DNA of 64,000 nucleotides from Microbulbifer litoralis (GTDB lineage: Bacteria; Pseudomonadota; Gammaproteobacteria; Pseudomonadales; Cellvibrionaceae), in NCBI RefSeq assembly GCF_023634065.1, contig NZ_JALKCV010000003.1, forward strand, positions 349,144 through 413,143. Reading direction: 5' to 3'. Under the pieces are notes generated by a model, which saw only the letters and a list, made by a program, of their open reading frames with translations, was not told the origin of the DNA and ran no database searches. Positions 1 through 9,972 of the stretch are shown piece after piece (within the stretch, counting starts at the first letter, position 1; every line of letters begins with the position of its first letter). The position numbers and the translations under genes are program-made.

Positions 1-826
1 CGCTGTTGTGCACGCGCGGGGCCAGCTCGTTGATCAGCAGGCCGTCGTCACTGACAAAGCACTCCATCGCCAGTACGCCGACATAGTCCCAGGCGTTCAT
101 CAGCGTCGACAGGTAGTCCTGCGCGGTTTTCTGTAATGCCTCGCCGACGTCCGGTGCCGGCGCGGTGGATACCAGCAGCGTGCCGCGGTAGTGATCGTTC
201 TCCGCCAGCGGGTAGGTCACCACCTGGCCGTCGGCGGTGCGGGCGCCGATCAGCGACACCTCGCGGGAGAAGTCAATGCCCTTCTCCACCACGTATTCAT
301 CGTCCGGCACCTGGCCGCGGAGCGCCTCGAGCGACGCGTCGCTGTCCACCCGCCACTGGTTCTTGCCGTCGTAGCCGTTCTCACAGCTCTTGATAAACGC
401 CGGGTAACCCAGTTTCTCGACTGCGGTGCAGATCTCGCCGTAGTTGTTGGCGGGCAGGAAAGGCGCCACCGGCAGGCCGGCGGCGGTGATGGCATTTTTC
501 TCCCGCAGGCGGTGCTGGGTTTTCCCGAACGCATCCGGGCGCGGGTAGACCGGGCAGAATTTCTCCAGCGCACGCAACAGCTCTACCGATACCTGCTCGC
601 GCTCGGCGGTGATCACTTCGGGACTGCCCATGGCGCGGTAGAGCGACGCCGCATCCGCGTCGTCGCCGTCGCCGGCGTGCACAATGGTGCCCAGCCCCTC
701 GACGCAGCTGGTGTTTTCCCCGCCCTCGGCGAGAAAGCTGAATTCGATACCCAGCGGCCGGGCCTCCTGGGCCATCATCTGCGCCAACTGGCCACAGCCG
801 ACTATGCCTACGCGCCTGACTGTCAT
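1..826 (-). CDS. purK: 5-(carboxyamino)imidazole ribonucleotide synthase, partial
   Basis: ATP-grasp enzyme of purine synthesis that carboxylates AIR with ATP and bicarbonate to give N5-CAIR, the substrate of PurE. The start ATG is at 824-826 and the first residues, MTVRRVGIVGCGQLAQMM, are the Rossmann-like N-terminus of PurK. About 275 residues are visible, including the ATP-grasp segment with GYDGKNQ and the later ELAPRVHNS motif; the family is usually 360-380 residues, so the C-terminus lies beyond the left edge. It lies 28 bp downstream of purE on the same strand, the usual purEK operon. Identity is sure; only the end is missing. Confidence 0.95.
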   Translation of the reverse strand, partial: MTVRRVGIVGCGQLAQMMAQEARPLGIEFSFLAEGGENTSCVEGLGTIVHAGDGDDADAASLYRAMGSPEVITAEREQVSVELLRALEKFCPVYPRPDAFGKTQHRLREKNAITAAGLPVAPFLPANNYGEICTAVEKLGYPAFIKSCENGYDGKNQWRVDSDASLEALRGQVPDDEYVVEKGIDFSREVSLIGARTADGQVVTYPLAENDHYRGTLLVSTAPAPDVGEALQKTAQDYLSTLMNAWDYVGVLAMECFVSDDGLLINELAPRVHNS

Positions 827-854
827 TTCCGGACTACCTCTCTCAATCCCGACT

Positions 855-1346
855 TCACTCGACCTCGAACGGCACCTGGGCGCTCTGGTTTTCGCGCCAG
901 GCGATCAGCCGCTGCTGCAGTTGCGCGTCTGTCAGCGACAGCATCTGCGCCGCCATCAGGCCCGCGTTGTAGGCCCCGGAGGCGCCCACGGCCTGGGTGG
1001 CAACCGCCACGCCCTTGGGCATCTGCACGATCGACAACAGGCTGTCCATCCCGGTCATGAATTTGCTCTCCACCGGCACGCCGATCACCGGCAGCGGCGT
1101 CATGGCGGCGATCATGCCCGGCAGGTGGGCGGAGCCGCCGGCGCCGGCGATGATCACCTGGGTGCCCCGCTCGTGGGCGTTGCTGGCGAATTCCACCAGT
1201 CGCTGGGGCGTGCGGTGGGCGGAGACCACAGCGGTGGCGAAGGGCACCTGCAACTCCGTGAGCGGTACCGTCGCCCGCTGCATGGTCGGCCAGTCAGATT
1301 GGGATCCCATCACGATGGTGACTTTTTCGAAGGGAATCTGTTTCAC
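855..1346 (-). CDS. purE: N5-carboxyaminoimidazole ribonucleotide mutase
   Basis: Class I PurE, which moves the carboxylate of N5-CAIR to C4 to give CAIR in purine synthesis. The 163-residue length matches the family. The phosphate-binding N-terminus [14 protein letters not shown], the SAHRTP motif with its catalytic histidine, and the [11 protein letters not shown] loop are all visible. purK follows 28 bp downstream, so the two are probably co-transcribed. The 221 bp upstream separate it from aroE and probably carry its own promoter; I saw no convincing PurR operator there. Confidence 0.96.
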   Translation of the reverse strand: MKQIPFEKVTIVMGSQSDWPTMQRATVPLTELQVPFATAVVSAHRTPQRLVEFASNAHERGTQVIIAGAGGSAHLPGMIAAMTPLPVIGVPVESKFMTGMDSLLSIVQMPKGVAVATQAVGASGAYNAGLMAAQMLSLTDAQLQQRLIAWRENQSAQVPFEVE

Positions 1347-1567
1347 TTACTGTTAACTCCAGTATTGCACGAGCGCCTGACTGGCTGGTTTCGCCACCGG
1401 CTGATAGTAAAGGGTAGGGTGATCGCGGGTGGAAAATCCGGCAGAACGCCCGCTCCGGCACCACCGGCTGCCCCAAAATAGGGGCGAGAGGATACCAAAA
1501 CCCGGCGAGAAAGCACCCCTGACGGGGCCCTTTTGGCCCGCTCAGCTGGCGCTGGGGACCGATCGGG
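1347..1567. other. intergenic region aroE-purE
   Basis: 221 bp between the aroE stop and the purE start. It presumably holds the purE promoter. A short GC-rich inverted sequence (CCCC-TGAC-GGGG near 1516-1527) is too weak to call a terminator. No gene is visible. Confidence 0.4.
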
Positions 1568-2392
1568 TCACTCTTCACCCAGCCGCGCACGCAGCCCGGC
1601 CAGCACCGGCGCGACCTCCGGGCGCACTCCGCGCCACAGGTAAAACGATTCCGCCGCCTGCCCCACCAGCATGCCGAGGCCGTCCGCGACCTCGGCGCCG
1701 CGCGCCGACGCCCAGGCCATGAACGCCGTCGGTTCGGCGCCGTAGACCATGTCGTAGGCACAGCAGCCGGGGCCGACCACGGAGTCCGGCAGCGGTGGCA
1801 GTTCGCCGCCGAGGCTGGCGGAACTGGCATTGATGATCAGGTCGAAGTCGCCGGGGAAGAGCTCCAGGCCGCCGGCGCTCATCGGGCCGCGGGCGGAAAA
1901 CTCGGCAACCAGCTGCTCCGCCTTCGCGAAGGTGCGATTGGCCACATGCAGCAGTTGCGGCTTTTCGTCCAACAGCGGCAGCAGTGCACCGCGGGCGGCG
2001 CCGCCGGCGCCGAGCAGCAGGACTTTCCGGCCGCCAATCGACCAGCCCAGGTTATCGCGCAGATCCGCGACCAGGCCGGCGCCGTCGGTGTTGTCACCCA
2101 GCAGGCTGCCGTCGTCGCGCTTTTTCAATGTGTTGACTGCGCCCGCGGCGCGGGCGCGCTCGGTCAGCGCATCGGCAAAGCCGTAGGCATCCAGCTTGAA
2201 CGGCACGGTGATGTTCAGGCCGCGGCCGCCGGAGGCAAAAAACAGGCGCGCGAAATCCGCAAAGCCGTCTTTTTCCGCCAGCAGTTTATCGTAGCGAATG
2301 TCCTCACCGATCTGCGCGGCAAAGGCGCGGTGAATCTGCGGCGACAGCGAGTGGGCGATCGGGTTGCCCACAACGGCGTATTGATCGGTCAT
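1568..2392 (-). CDS. aroE: shikimate dehydrogenase (NADP+)
   Basis: Reduces 3-dehydroshikimate to shikimate with NADPH in the aromatic amino acid pathway. The 274-residue length is typical. The N-terminus contains the shikimate-binding SLSPQIH, the catalytic lysine in NITVPFK and the catalytic aspartate in GDNTDG; the nucleotide fold has [11 protein letters not shown] and the NADP-specific NRT motif. Its ATG overlaps the stop of the upstream NTF2-like gene (ATGA at 2389-2392), which implies translational coupling. Neighbours hemF and tsaC are the usual partners of aroE in gammaproteobacteria. Confidence 0.97.
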   Translation of the reverse strand: MTDQYAVVGNPIAHSLSPQIHRAFAAQIGEDIRYDKLLAEKDGFADFARLFFASGGRGLNITVPFKLDAYGFADALTERARAAGAVNTLKKRDDGSLLGDNTDGAGLVADLRDNLGWSIGGRKVLLLGAGGAARGALLPLLDEKPQLLHVANRTFAKAEQLVAEFSARGPMSAGGLELFPGDFDLIINASSASLGGELPPLPDSVVGPGCCAYDMVYGAEPTAFMAWASARGAEVADGLGMLVGQAAESFYLWRGVRPEVAPVLAGLRARLGEE

Positions 2393-2847
2393 CCCTGCGC
2401 TCCACCAGCGGCTCTTTTCCCCGCGCGCACGGCGCCGCGAATCTTCGCCGCCTCGTCCACCAGCACCAGCCCGTCGATTTTGAGACCGTCCTCCGTGTCG
2501 CCGACGAGATAGCGGGTGGTGGCGCTGTAGAGCTCGCCGCTTTTTTCCCCCTGCGGGCGGAGCAGCGTCCAGTTCAGTGAAGCCAGGCTGCTGTTCTCGT
2601 TCAACTCGATCACATCGGTCACGGTGCCGACTATCTGGCTGACCTGCAGGCGCTGGTAGGCCCTCAGCAACTTGTCCACCTGCTGTACAAACTCTTCGCG
2701 ACCGACGGCCTGCTTGCTGCCATCCTCGCGGTAGTAATGCAGCGGGAAGCGGTAAAAGTCCGCCACCTGTCGCGCGTCGCCAACCTCGAACTGGCGGCGG
2801 TAGTCCAGGAACAGGCGGTTGATTTCCTCGAGTCGCCCTTTGTGCAC
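2389..2847 (-). CDS. NTF2-like (SnoaL-like) domain protein
   Basis: About 152 residues, with the look of a small cone-shaped NTF2/SnoaL-like fold: an amphipathic N-terminal helix ([17 protein letters not shown]), then [12 protein letters not shown] and alternating strands. No catalytic residues can be assigned, so the function is unknown. I chose the GTG at 2845-2847 because AGGAGAG lies six bases upstream; a TTG at 2862 would put the ribosome site inside the gene. The stop overlaps the aroE start by four bases, so it belongs to the hemF-aroE cluster. It could be a ketosteroid-isomerase-like enzyme or a binding protein. Confidence 0.75.
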   Translation of the reverse strand: MHKGRLEEINRLFLDYRRQFEVGDARQVADFYRFPLHYYREDGSKQAVGREEFVQQVDKLLRAYQRLQVSQIVGTVTDVIELNENSSLASLNWTLLRPQGEKSGELYSATTRYLVGDTEDGLKIDGLVLVDEAAKIRGAVRAGKRAAGGAQG

Positions 2848-2878
2848 TGCGGCTCTCCTCAATTCGTTTTTTTGCGGT

Positions 2879-4377
<1,499 letters not shown>

Positions 4378-4600
4378 CGACCCTTACCCGATCTGGCGCC
4401 GTTGCAATTGATGGCCCAATTTCGCCGTGAATGGCTTTCTCATGTCAGCCCTCTCGCCCTGATAATTCCGGAGACGCGGCAAACTAGCGGATTGTTACCC
4501 GCCGCACAAGTTCACAACTGCCCGGAACAGGCTTCGAGCAGTTTATCTCCGGTGTCTACGCAACTCGTTGAACAGCCGAGCCAGTTCTGCTCCACGGTGC
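4378..4600. other. intergenic region between TPR lipoprotein gene and tsaC
   Basis: 223 bp without a gene. It should carry the promoter of the tsaC-hemF-aroE cluster, but I could not identify convincing -35/-10 boxes on the minus strand. Confidence 0.3.
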
Positions 4601-5797
4601 TCAATGCCACCACCACCACAAAGGGGCACGGTTTGGGTGGCGCCGCTCCCGGCGCGGCGAGGCCGCAATCTCCTCTCCCAGCAAATCCATTTTGCGACGA
4701 TATCCACTGAGCGCCACGTCACTGTCCGCCAGTTTCATGGCAGTACGAAACTCCCCCCGATAGTCGCTATCACCGAGACGGAAGCGGGCCATTCCCAGCA
4801 GGAAGTGAAAACGGTGGTCCAGGTCCTCGATCGAAATGGCATTTTCCGCGCTGTCCGCAGCGGAAGTGTAGTCGCCGCGTCGATAGGCCTTCAGGGCCTG
4901 CGTGTACCAGAAATAGGGGTTTTTCCTGCGATAGCTCGTCAGCCGGTGGCTGAGGTTATCCGCGAGCGCCAATTCCCCACCCGCCCGGGACAGTTGCTCC
5001 AGGTTGGCCATTGCAGACAGGTTTTCGTCATCCTGCTGCAGTGCAATCAGGTAAGCCGACCGGGCGCGGCTCGCTTCACCCGCCCGGCGGTAAATGACCC
5101 CGAGGTTATTCCACAGGGTGGTGTCGCCGGGATTAAGCTGCAACGCCTTCTGCAAATACCGGTGGGCCTCGCGATAATCGCCATTATCCAGTAGTTCCAT
5201 CGAGATATTGCTATAGTAGCGTGCGAATGCCTCGGCGTCCGTCAGTTGCCGCTGCCGGTAGTCGGCGCTGTAGCCGGTGAAGTTGAAATCGATCACGCGT
5301 TGCCCGCGCCCGGCATCCGCCACCACGTTGACGTGCCGGTAGACGGCGATCTGTTCGCTCTCCAGCTGCCAGGTGGCCGGCACCATCACTTGGTTAAAGT
5401 GAGCCTCGATACCCAGCTCCCGGGCCATGGCCACCATCAGTGCGCTGAACGCCATGCAGTTGCCCCGACGACGGGAGAACACTTCCGCCGCGGGCAGGGT
5501 GGCGTTGGCGTCGTAATAGACACTGAATGCCCGTGACTCCAACTCTGTCATCAAGTGATCCAGACGGTACCCGGGTGGGCCTTCGGGGATGGTTTCGAGA
5601 AGCGCCTTCATGGCGGGGCTGAGCTGTAATATCTGGTCGTCCGGCAGTGCACTCACTGTGGCCAGGGGGCCACCGCGAAGCAACCCGGCCCGGGAGTGCT
5701 CCGGTGGCGGGAGAAACTCAACAATCGGCGGCTGCGAGGCACAGCCCACCAGAACAGCGATGAGAAGGCAGAGACAGGCCCTTATTGTTATCGGCAT
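4601..5797 (-). CDS. lipoprotein with transglutaminase-like and TPR domains
   Basis: 398 residues. The N-terminus (MPITIRACLCLLIAVLVGCASQPP) has a lipobox LVGC, so it should be a lipoprotein in the periplasm. Residues of about 75-195 resemble a transglutaminase-like fold with a Cys-His-Asp set: RRGNCMAFSAL, VYRHVNVV and VIDFNFTG. Residues of about 200-380 are TPR repeats (YREAHRYLQKALQLNPGD, NNLGVIYRRAGEASRARSAY). The C-terminus is unusual, basic and then WWWWH. The gene interrupts the usual tsaC-dprA neighbourhood. Substrate and partners are unknown; roles in peptidoglycan or protein processing are only guesses. Confidence 0.8.
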   Translation of the reverse strand: MPITIRACLCLLIAVLVGCASQPPIVEFLPPPEHSRAGLLRGGPLATVSALPDDQILQLSPAMKALLETIPEGPPGYRLDHLMTELESRAFSVYYDANATLPAAEVFSRRRGNCMAFSALMVAMARELGIEAHFNQVMVPATWQLESEQIAVYRHVNVVADAGRGQRVIDFNFTGYSADYRQRQLTDAEAFARYYSNISMELLDNGDYREAHRYLQKALQLNPGDTTLWNNLGVIYRRAGEASRARSAYLIALQQDDENLSAMANLEQLSRAGGELALADNLSHRLTSYRRKNPYFWYTQALKAYRRGDYTSAADSAENAISIEDLDHRFHFLLGMARFRLGDSDYRGEFRTAMKLADSDVALSGYRRKMDLLGEEIAASPRRERRHPNRAPLWWWWH

Positions 5798-5838
5798 ACG
5801 GTCCTCCAGATCCTCAGAAATCGCAAAACTGCCGGGAG

Positions 5839-6975
5839 TCAGGCCCCCGTCAACAGGGATTCCGCTCCTCCAGGTGTGAGCTGGTAACCGCCGGCTACCT
5901 GCTCCACCAGCCCCGCCAGCTCCATTTGCAGCAGCGCCGCCATCAGTTCACCAGTGTCATCCCCTGTGTCACGGGCCAATTGCTCCATGCTGCGGAGGTC
6001 ACCACCGAGGGCATCGACCAGGCGGCGCTGGATCGGCTCCACTACAGCTTCGGTCGAAGCGATTTCCTGCACCTGCGGCCGCGCCAGCAATCCGCCCAGC
6101 TGCTCGACGATATCGGCACTGGTCTCCACCAGCGCCGCGCCCTGCTTGATGACCCGGTGACAGCCGCGCGACATCGGGTTGTGGATGGAACCGGGAATGA
6201 CGAACACCTCGCGGTTCTGTTCCAGCGCCAGGCGCGCGGTGATCAGGGAGCCGGAGCGCACCGCGGCCTCCACCAGCAACACCCCCATGGACAGGCCGCT
6301 GATGATACGGTTGCGGCGCGGGAAGTTGGCGGCCTCGGCCGATGCGCCCAGCGGCATCTCGCTGATCACGGCGCCGCCGCTGGCGAGAATTTCCTCTGCC
6401 AGGGCGACGTTGCGCCGCGGGTAGAGCCGGTCGACACCGCTGCCGAGCACCGCCACCGTGTTACCGTCGGCCTGCAGCGCACCGCGGTGGGCGGCGGCGT
6501 CGACCCCCAGCGCCAGGCCGGAGGTGATGGCGAAACCGGCGCCGGCCAGATCCGCGGAGAAGGCGCGGGCGTTGTCGAGCCCCGCGCGGCTGGCGCGGCG
6601 CGCGCCGACCACGGCGATCTGCGGCAGGTGCAGCGCGTCGGGTCGACCGCGCAGGTAGAGAATCGGCGGCGGGCGCGAGATCTGCGCCAGCAGCTGCGGA
6701 TAGTCGTCTCGATCGCCGCACAGCAGCTGCACACAGGCATCGTCACAGCGCGCCCTTTCGGCCTGGGCCCACTGCACCAGCTCGCTGCCCTCACCGCGGC
6801 GCTCGAAATCGCGCCATTGGGACCGGGCCCGCTCGGGCAGCTTGTGCAACAGGGGTTCGGGGAGAGAGGACAGGGCCGTGCCGGCATCGCCGAAATGTTC
6901 CAGCAGTTGCCAGTAGCGGCCGGGGCCCATGCCCTCGAGCCGCAGCAGGGCCAGGGTTGCAGTCAACGCGTCCAT
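5839..6975 (-). CDS. dprA: DNA-processing protein DprA
   Basis: DprA/Smf loads RecA on incoming single-stranded DNA during natural transformation. The 378 residues contain an N-terminal helical SAM-like part (1-75), the Rossmann fold with VVGARRAS, SGLALGVDAAAH and the FPRRNRIISGLS motif, and a C-terminal winged-helix-like DML1 domain from about residue 305. Many DprA proteins have SGxARGID where this one has SGLALGVD. It is followed by the lipoprotein gene 41 bp downstream. The LysM gene upstream is separated by a heptamer repeat array. Confidence 0.95.
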   Translation of the reverse strand: MDALTATLALLRLEGMGPGRYWQLLEHFGDAGTALSSLPEPLLHKLPERARSQWRDFERRGEGSELVQWAQAERARCDDACVQLLCGDRDDYPQLLAQISRPPPILYLRGRPDALHLPQIAVVGARRASRAGLDNARAFSADLAGAGFAITSGLALGVDAAAHRGALQADGNTVAVLGSGVDRLYPRRNVALAEEILASGGAVISEMPLGASAEAANFPRRNRIISGLSMGVLLVEAAVRSGSLITARLALEQNREVFVIPGSIHNPMSRGCHRVIKQGAALVETSADIVEQLGGLLARPQVQEIASTEAVVEPIQRRLVDALGGDLRSMEQLARDTGDDTGELMAALLQMELAGLVEQVAGGYQLTPGGAESLLTGA

Positions 6976-7035
6976 GCGATTGTCGATTCAGGTTGTGATT
7001 GGGTTTGGGAGCTAATTGTTCAAGCGCCGGGGCAT

Positions 7036-7089
7036 CCCGAGTCCCGAGTCCCGAGTCCCGAGTCCCGAGTCCCGAGTCCCGAGTCCCGA
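7036..7089. repeat. tandem 7-bp repeat (CCCGAGT)n
   Basis: Seven perfect tandem copies of CCCGAGT at 7036-7084 plus a partial copy to 7089. It begins right after the stop codon of the LysM gene, so in the sense of that gene it reads as repeated GGGACTC. The same heptamer, in the same orientation relative to the upstream stop, occurs after trkA and gyrB. Confidence 0.95.
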
Positions 7090-8160
7090 CTAAGGATTCC
7101 GCACCAGGTCCATGACTTCCAGCGGGCGATCCGCCTCCAGCACCAGTGCCAGGCTCATCTTTTCGAAGGTGCGGAACACCATCAGCACACCGGCGCGCTC
7201 GTCCGGCAGTTTCACGGTGTCGCGCTCGATGCGGTCGCGCACCGTGGCGCCGCGCTTGAAGATGGCCAGCACATGACCCGGCTGCAACCCCTCGCGGGCG
7301 CCGCGGTTGACGGCCACGACGTCGAACTTGGCGATCTGGGTGACGCCCTCTTCGACACCCAGGATCACACCCTCGATCGGCATCGGCGGCGAACCCGGCT
7401 GGAACAGGGCGGCGATGGAGCGCTCTTCAACCGGCAACAGCCGATCCTCGAGGCGGATCTCGCGGGAGGTGCGGGTCACCTCCATGGTGGCCACGGCAAA
7501 ATCCTGGCGGTTATCCGGATCCAGCTGGTAGAGGTCGGCGGAGCCCACATCCAGCGCCTTCATCCCGAGCACCTCGCCGCTATAGGGATCGGTGTACACC
7601 TCACCCGGGCGATAGATACCATAGGAAGCCAACGGCTCGCGGAAATCGCCGCGGGCGTAGATTTTCTCGCCGGCCCCCATCAGGATGCGCTGGTCGGCGC
7701 CGGAGATCACATAGGGAGTGCCGCGGAAGGCCTCCGGGCCGACGATGCGGGTGCGCGACAGGAAGGCGTTGATGGCCTCCAGCGGCACCGCCGGAATCGC
7801 CTCGCCCACCGCCTCGCGGCGCACGCGCGGGTGCAGGCTGCCGGCATCGGCGGCCGGGCTCAGCTTGTAGGCCTGGGGACCGCGCTCCAGGTGCAGCTGC
7901 GGCTCGCCGTCCACATAGACCAGGCGCAGGCGGTCGCCGGGGTAGATCAGGTGCGGGTTCTCGACCTGGGGATTCACCTGCCAGATTTCCGGCCAGTACC
8001 AGGGCTGGGTGAGGAAGCGACCGGAGATATCCCAGAGGGTGTCGCCTTTCTGCACCACATAGACATCCGGGTGGTCGGGATTGAGGCGCACCTGATCCTG
8101 CGCCTGAATGCCGAAGGTCGCCGCCAGTAATACGGCCGCGGCCAGGATAATTTTTTTCAT
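7090..8160 (-). CDS. LysM peptidoglycan-binding domain protein
   Basis: 356-residue exported protein. The start is taken at MKKIILAAAVLLAATFGIQA, a signal peptide with an AQA-like cleavage region; the frame extends 19 codons further upstream but those do not look coding. Residues of about 33-80 form one LysM domain (YVVQKGDTLWDISGRF ... PHLIYPGDRLRLV) for peptidoglycan binding. The remaining region, about 270 residues, is a conserved family found next to dprA in gammaproteobacteria, of unknown function. It is divergent from def. A cell-wall role is inferred from the LysM domain. Confidence 0.9.
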   Translation of the reverse strand: MKKIILAAAVLLAATFGIQAQDQVRLNPDHPDVYVVQKGDTLWDISGRFLTQPWYWPEIWQVNPQVENPHLIYPGDRLRLVYVDGEPQLHLERGPQAYKLSPAADAGSLHPRVRREAVGEAIPAVPLEAINAFLSRTRIVGPEAFRGTPYVISGADQRILMGAGEKIYARGDFREPLASYGIYRPGEVYTDPYSGEVLGMKALDVGSADLYQLDPDNRQDFAVATMEVTRTSREIRLEDRLLPVEERSIAALFQPGSPPMPIEGVILGVEEGVTQIAKFDVVAVNRGAREGLQPGHVLAIFKRGATVRDRIERDTVKLPDERAGVLMVFRTFEKMSLALVLEADRPLEVMDLVRNP

Positions 8161-8437
8161 GGAAGCATTCCTATGCTCTTTATCGCTATAATTCACAGCG
8201 CCGGGCCGCTGCCCCATCGGGCCCCGCCGCAGAGGCGGCGGGCATGGCTGGAGCCTGACGGGAACGTCAGTAGAAAATAAGACTCCAAAATCGGCAAATA
8301 TTGAGCGCGATCATTATGTTATCAGCGCAAGTTCCACGATTACTAGAAGTTTGTCACAGGTGGGCAGCGCTGTAGTCGTGACGGGCGGACACCCGCGGGT
8401 GCCCGCACAGTAGATTGACAGAGATGACCAGGGTGTT
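8161..8437. other. divergent intergenic region LysM gene-def
   Basis: 277 bp between two divergent genes, which must hold both promoters. A TTGACA at 8415-8420 is too close to the def start to be its -35 box. No convincing complete promoter was identified. Confidence 0.3.
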
Positions 8438-8944
8438 ATGGCCAAACTCGAAATTCTAGAATTCCCCGATCCGCGCCTGCGCGAGGTCGCCAAACCGGTC
8501 GACAAGATGACCGACGAGCTGACCCGGCTGGTGGACGACATGTTCGAGACCATGTACGACGCCCCCGGCGTGGGACTGGCGGCGACGCAGGTCAATGTGC
8601 ACAAGCGCATCGTCGTCATCGACGTGTCAGAGGACCAGAGCGAACCGCTGGCGTTCATCAACCCGGAAATCGAAATCCTCGACGAGGAGATCCACCAGTA
8701 CGACGAGGGCTGCCTGTCGGTACCCGGTTTCTACGAGACGGTGGAACGCCCGCGCAAGGTGCGCGTCAAGGCGCTGGACAAGCACGGCGAGCCCTTCGCC
8801 ATCGAGGCCGAGGGCCTGCTGGCGGTATGTATCCAGCACGAGGTGGACCACCTGAACGGCAAGCTGTTCGTGGACTATATCTCGCCGCTGAAGCGCAACC
8901 GCATCCGCTCCAAACTGGAGAAGTCCCAGCGCAAGCGCGCCTGA
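8438..8944 (+). CDS. def: peptide deformylase
   Basis: Removes the formyl group from the N-terminal methionine of new proteins. The 168 residues show all three metal-site motifs of type I deformylase: [16 protein letters not shown] (metal cysteine) and QHEVDHLNG (two metal histidines and catalytic glutamate). It heads the def-fmt-rsmB cluster, and a terminator-like hairpin lies between def and fmt. The start is ATG. Confidence 0.98.
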   Translation: MAKLEILEFPDPRLREVAKPVDKMTDELTRLVDDMFETMYDAPGVGLAATQVNVHKRIVVIDVSEDQSEPLAFINPEIEILDEEIHQYDEGCLSVPGFYETVERPRKVRVKALDKHGEPFAIEAEGLLAVCIQHEVDHLNGKLFVDYISPLKRNRIRSKLEKSQRKRA

Positions 8945-8969
8945 CGCGCCCCGCACCGAAGAGTATCCC

Positions 8970-8997
8970 GCCGCCGGCCCTCCCGGCGGCTTTTTTT
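8970..8997 (+). terminator. intrinsic terminator after def
   Basis: Stem GCCGCCGG (8970-8977) pairs with CCGGCGGC (8983-8990) around a 5-base loop, followed by seven T at 8991-8997. It lies between def and fmt, so fmt transcription may depend on partial read-through or on its own promoter. Confidence 0.85.
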
Positions 8998-9008
8998 GTT
9001 TTGAATCT

Positions 9009-9968
9009 ATGCAACCACTGAACCTGATCTTCGCCGGCACGCCGGACTTTGCCGCCGTGCACCTGCAGGCCCTGCTCGACAGCCCGCACCGGGTGATCGC
9101 CGTCTACAGCCAACCGGACAGGCCCGCCGGGCGCGGCAAGAAGCTGCTCGCCAGCCCGGTCAAGCAGCTGGCGCTGGAACACGGGATACCGGTCTACCAG
9201 CCGCAGAGCCTGCGCGACGCATCGGCGCAGGCGGAACTGGCGGCGCTGGAAGCCGACGCGATGGTGGTGGTGGCCTACGGCCTGATACTGCCGCAGGCGG
9301 TGCTGGACACGCCGCGACTCGGCTGCGTGAACGTACACGCCTCACTGCTGCCGCGCTGGCGCGGCGCGGCGCCCATCCAGCGCGCCATCGAGGCCGGCGA
9401 CGCCGAGAGCGGCGTCGCCATCATGCAGATGGAGGCGGGCCTGGATACCGGCCCGGTGCTGGTGGAGCGCCGCTGCGCCATCGCCCCGGGCGATACCGGC
9501 GGCAACCTGCACGACAAACTCGCCCAACTGGGCGGGCCGGCGCTGCTGGACGCACTGGCACAGTTGGCCGACGACACGGCAGAACCGCGAGCGCAGGATG
9601 AGGCCGGGGCCAACTACGCCGGCAAGATCAGCAAGGACGAGGCGCGGATCGACTGGCAGCGCCCGGCGGCGGAACTGGAACGCCAGATCCGCGCCTTCAA
9701 CCCTTTCCCGGTGTGCTGGACCAGCTACCAGGACAAGAAGGGCCCGCAACGGCTGCGCATCCACGGCGCACAAGTGGAACACGGCGGCCGCGACGATGCC
9801 CCGGGCACCCTGCTTGCCGCCGACGACGAGGGCCTGCTGGTGGCCTGCGGCAGCGGCGCGCTGCGCCTGAAATCACTGCAACTGCCGGGCAAAAAGGCCC
9901 TGCCGGCAGCGGAAATTCTCAAGGGCTACCGGGCGCTGTTCGCGCCCGGCACGCGGCTGGGGCAATAG
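9009..9968 (+). CDS. fmt: methionyl-tRNA formyltransferase
   Basis: Formylates initiator Met-tRNA using 10-formyl-tetrahydrofolate. The 319-residue length is normal. The N-terminal catalytic domain begins [10 protein letters not shown] and carries the signature [17 protein letters not shown] and the DTGPVL loop; the C-terminal tRNA-binding domain begins near residue 205. It pairs functionally with def and is followed four bases later by rsmB. Confidence 0.98.
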   Translation: MQPLNLIFAGTPDFAAVHLQALLDSPHRVIAVYSQPDRPAGRGKKLLASPVKQLALEHGIPVYQPQSLRDASAQAELAALEADAMVVVAYGLILPQAVLDTPRLGCVNVHASLLPRWRGAAPIQRAIEAGDAESGVAIMQMEAGLDTGPVLVERRCAIAPGDTGGNLHDKLAQLGGPALLDALAQLADDTAEPRAQDEAGANYAGKISKDEARIDWQRPAAELERQIRAFNPFPVCWTSYQDKKGPQRLRIHGAQVEHGGRDDAPGTLLAADDEGLLVACGSGALRLKSLQLPGKKALPAAEILKGYRALFAPGTRLGQ

Positions 9969-9972
9969 ATCG

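Noticed and set aside
5785..8130. Long plus-strand open frame opposite dprA and the LysM gene
   Set aside because: Crosses the heptamer repeat and lies opposite two clear genes; composition is shadow-like.
8415..8420. TTGACA upstream of def as a -35 box
   Set aside because: The matching -10 would fall inside the def coding sequence.
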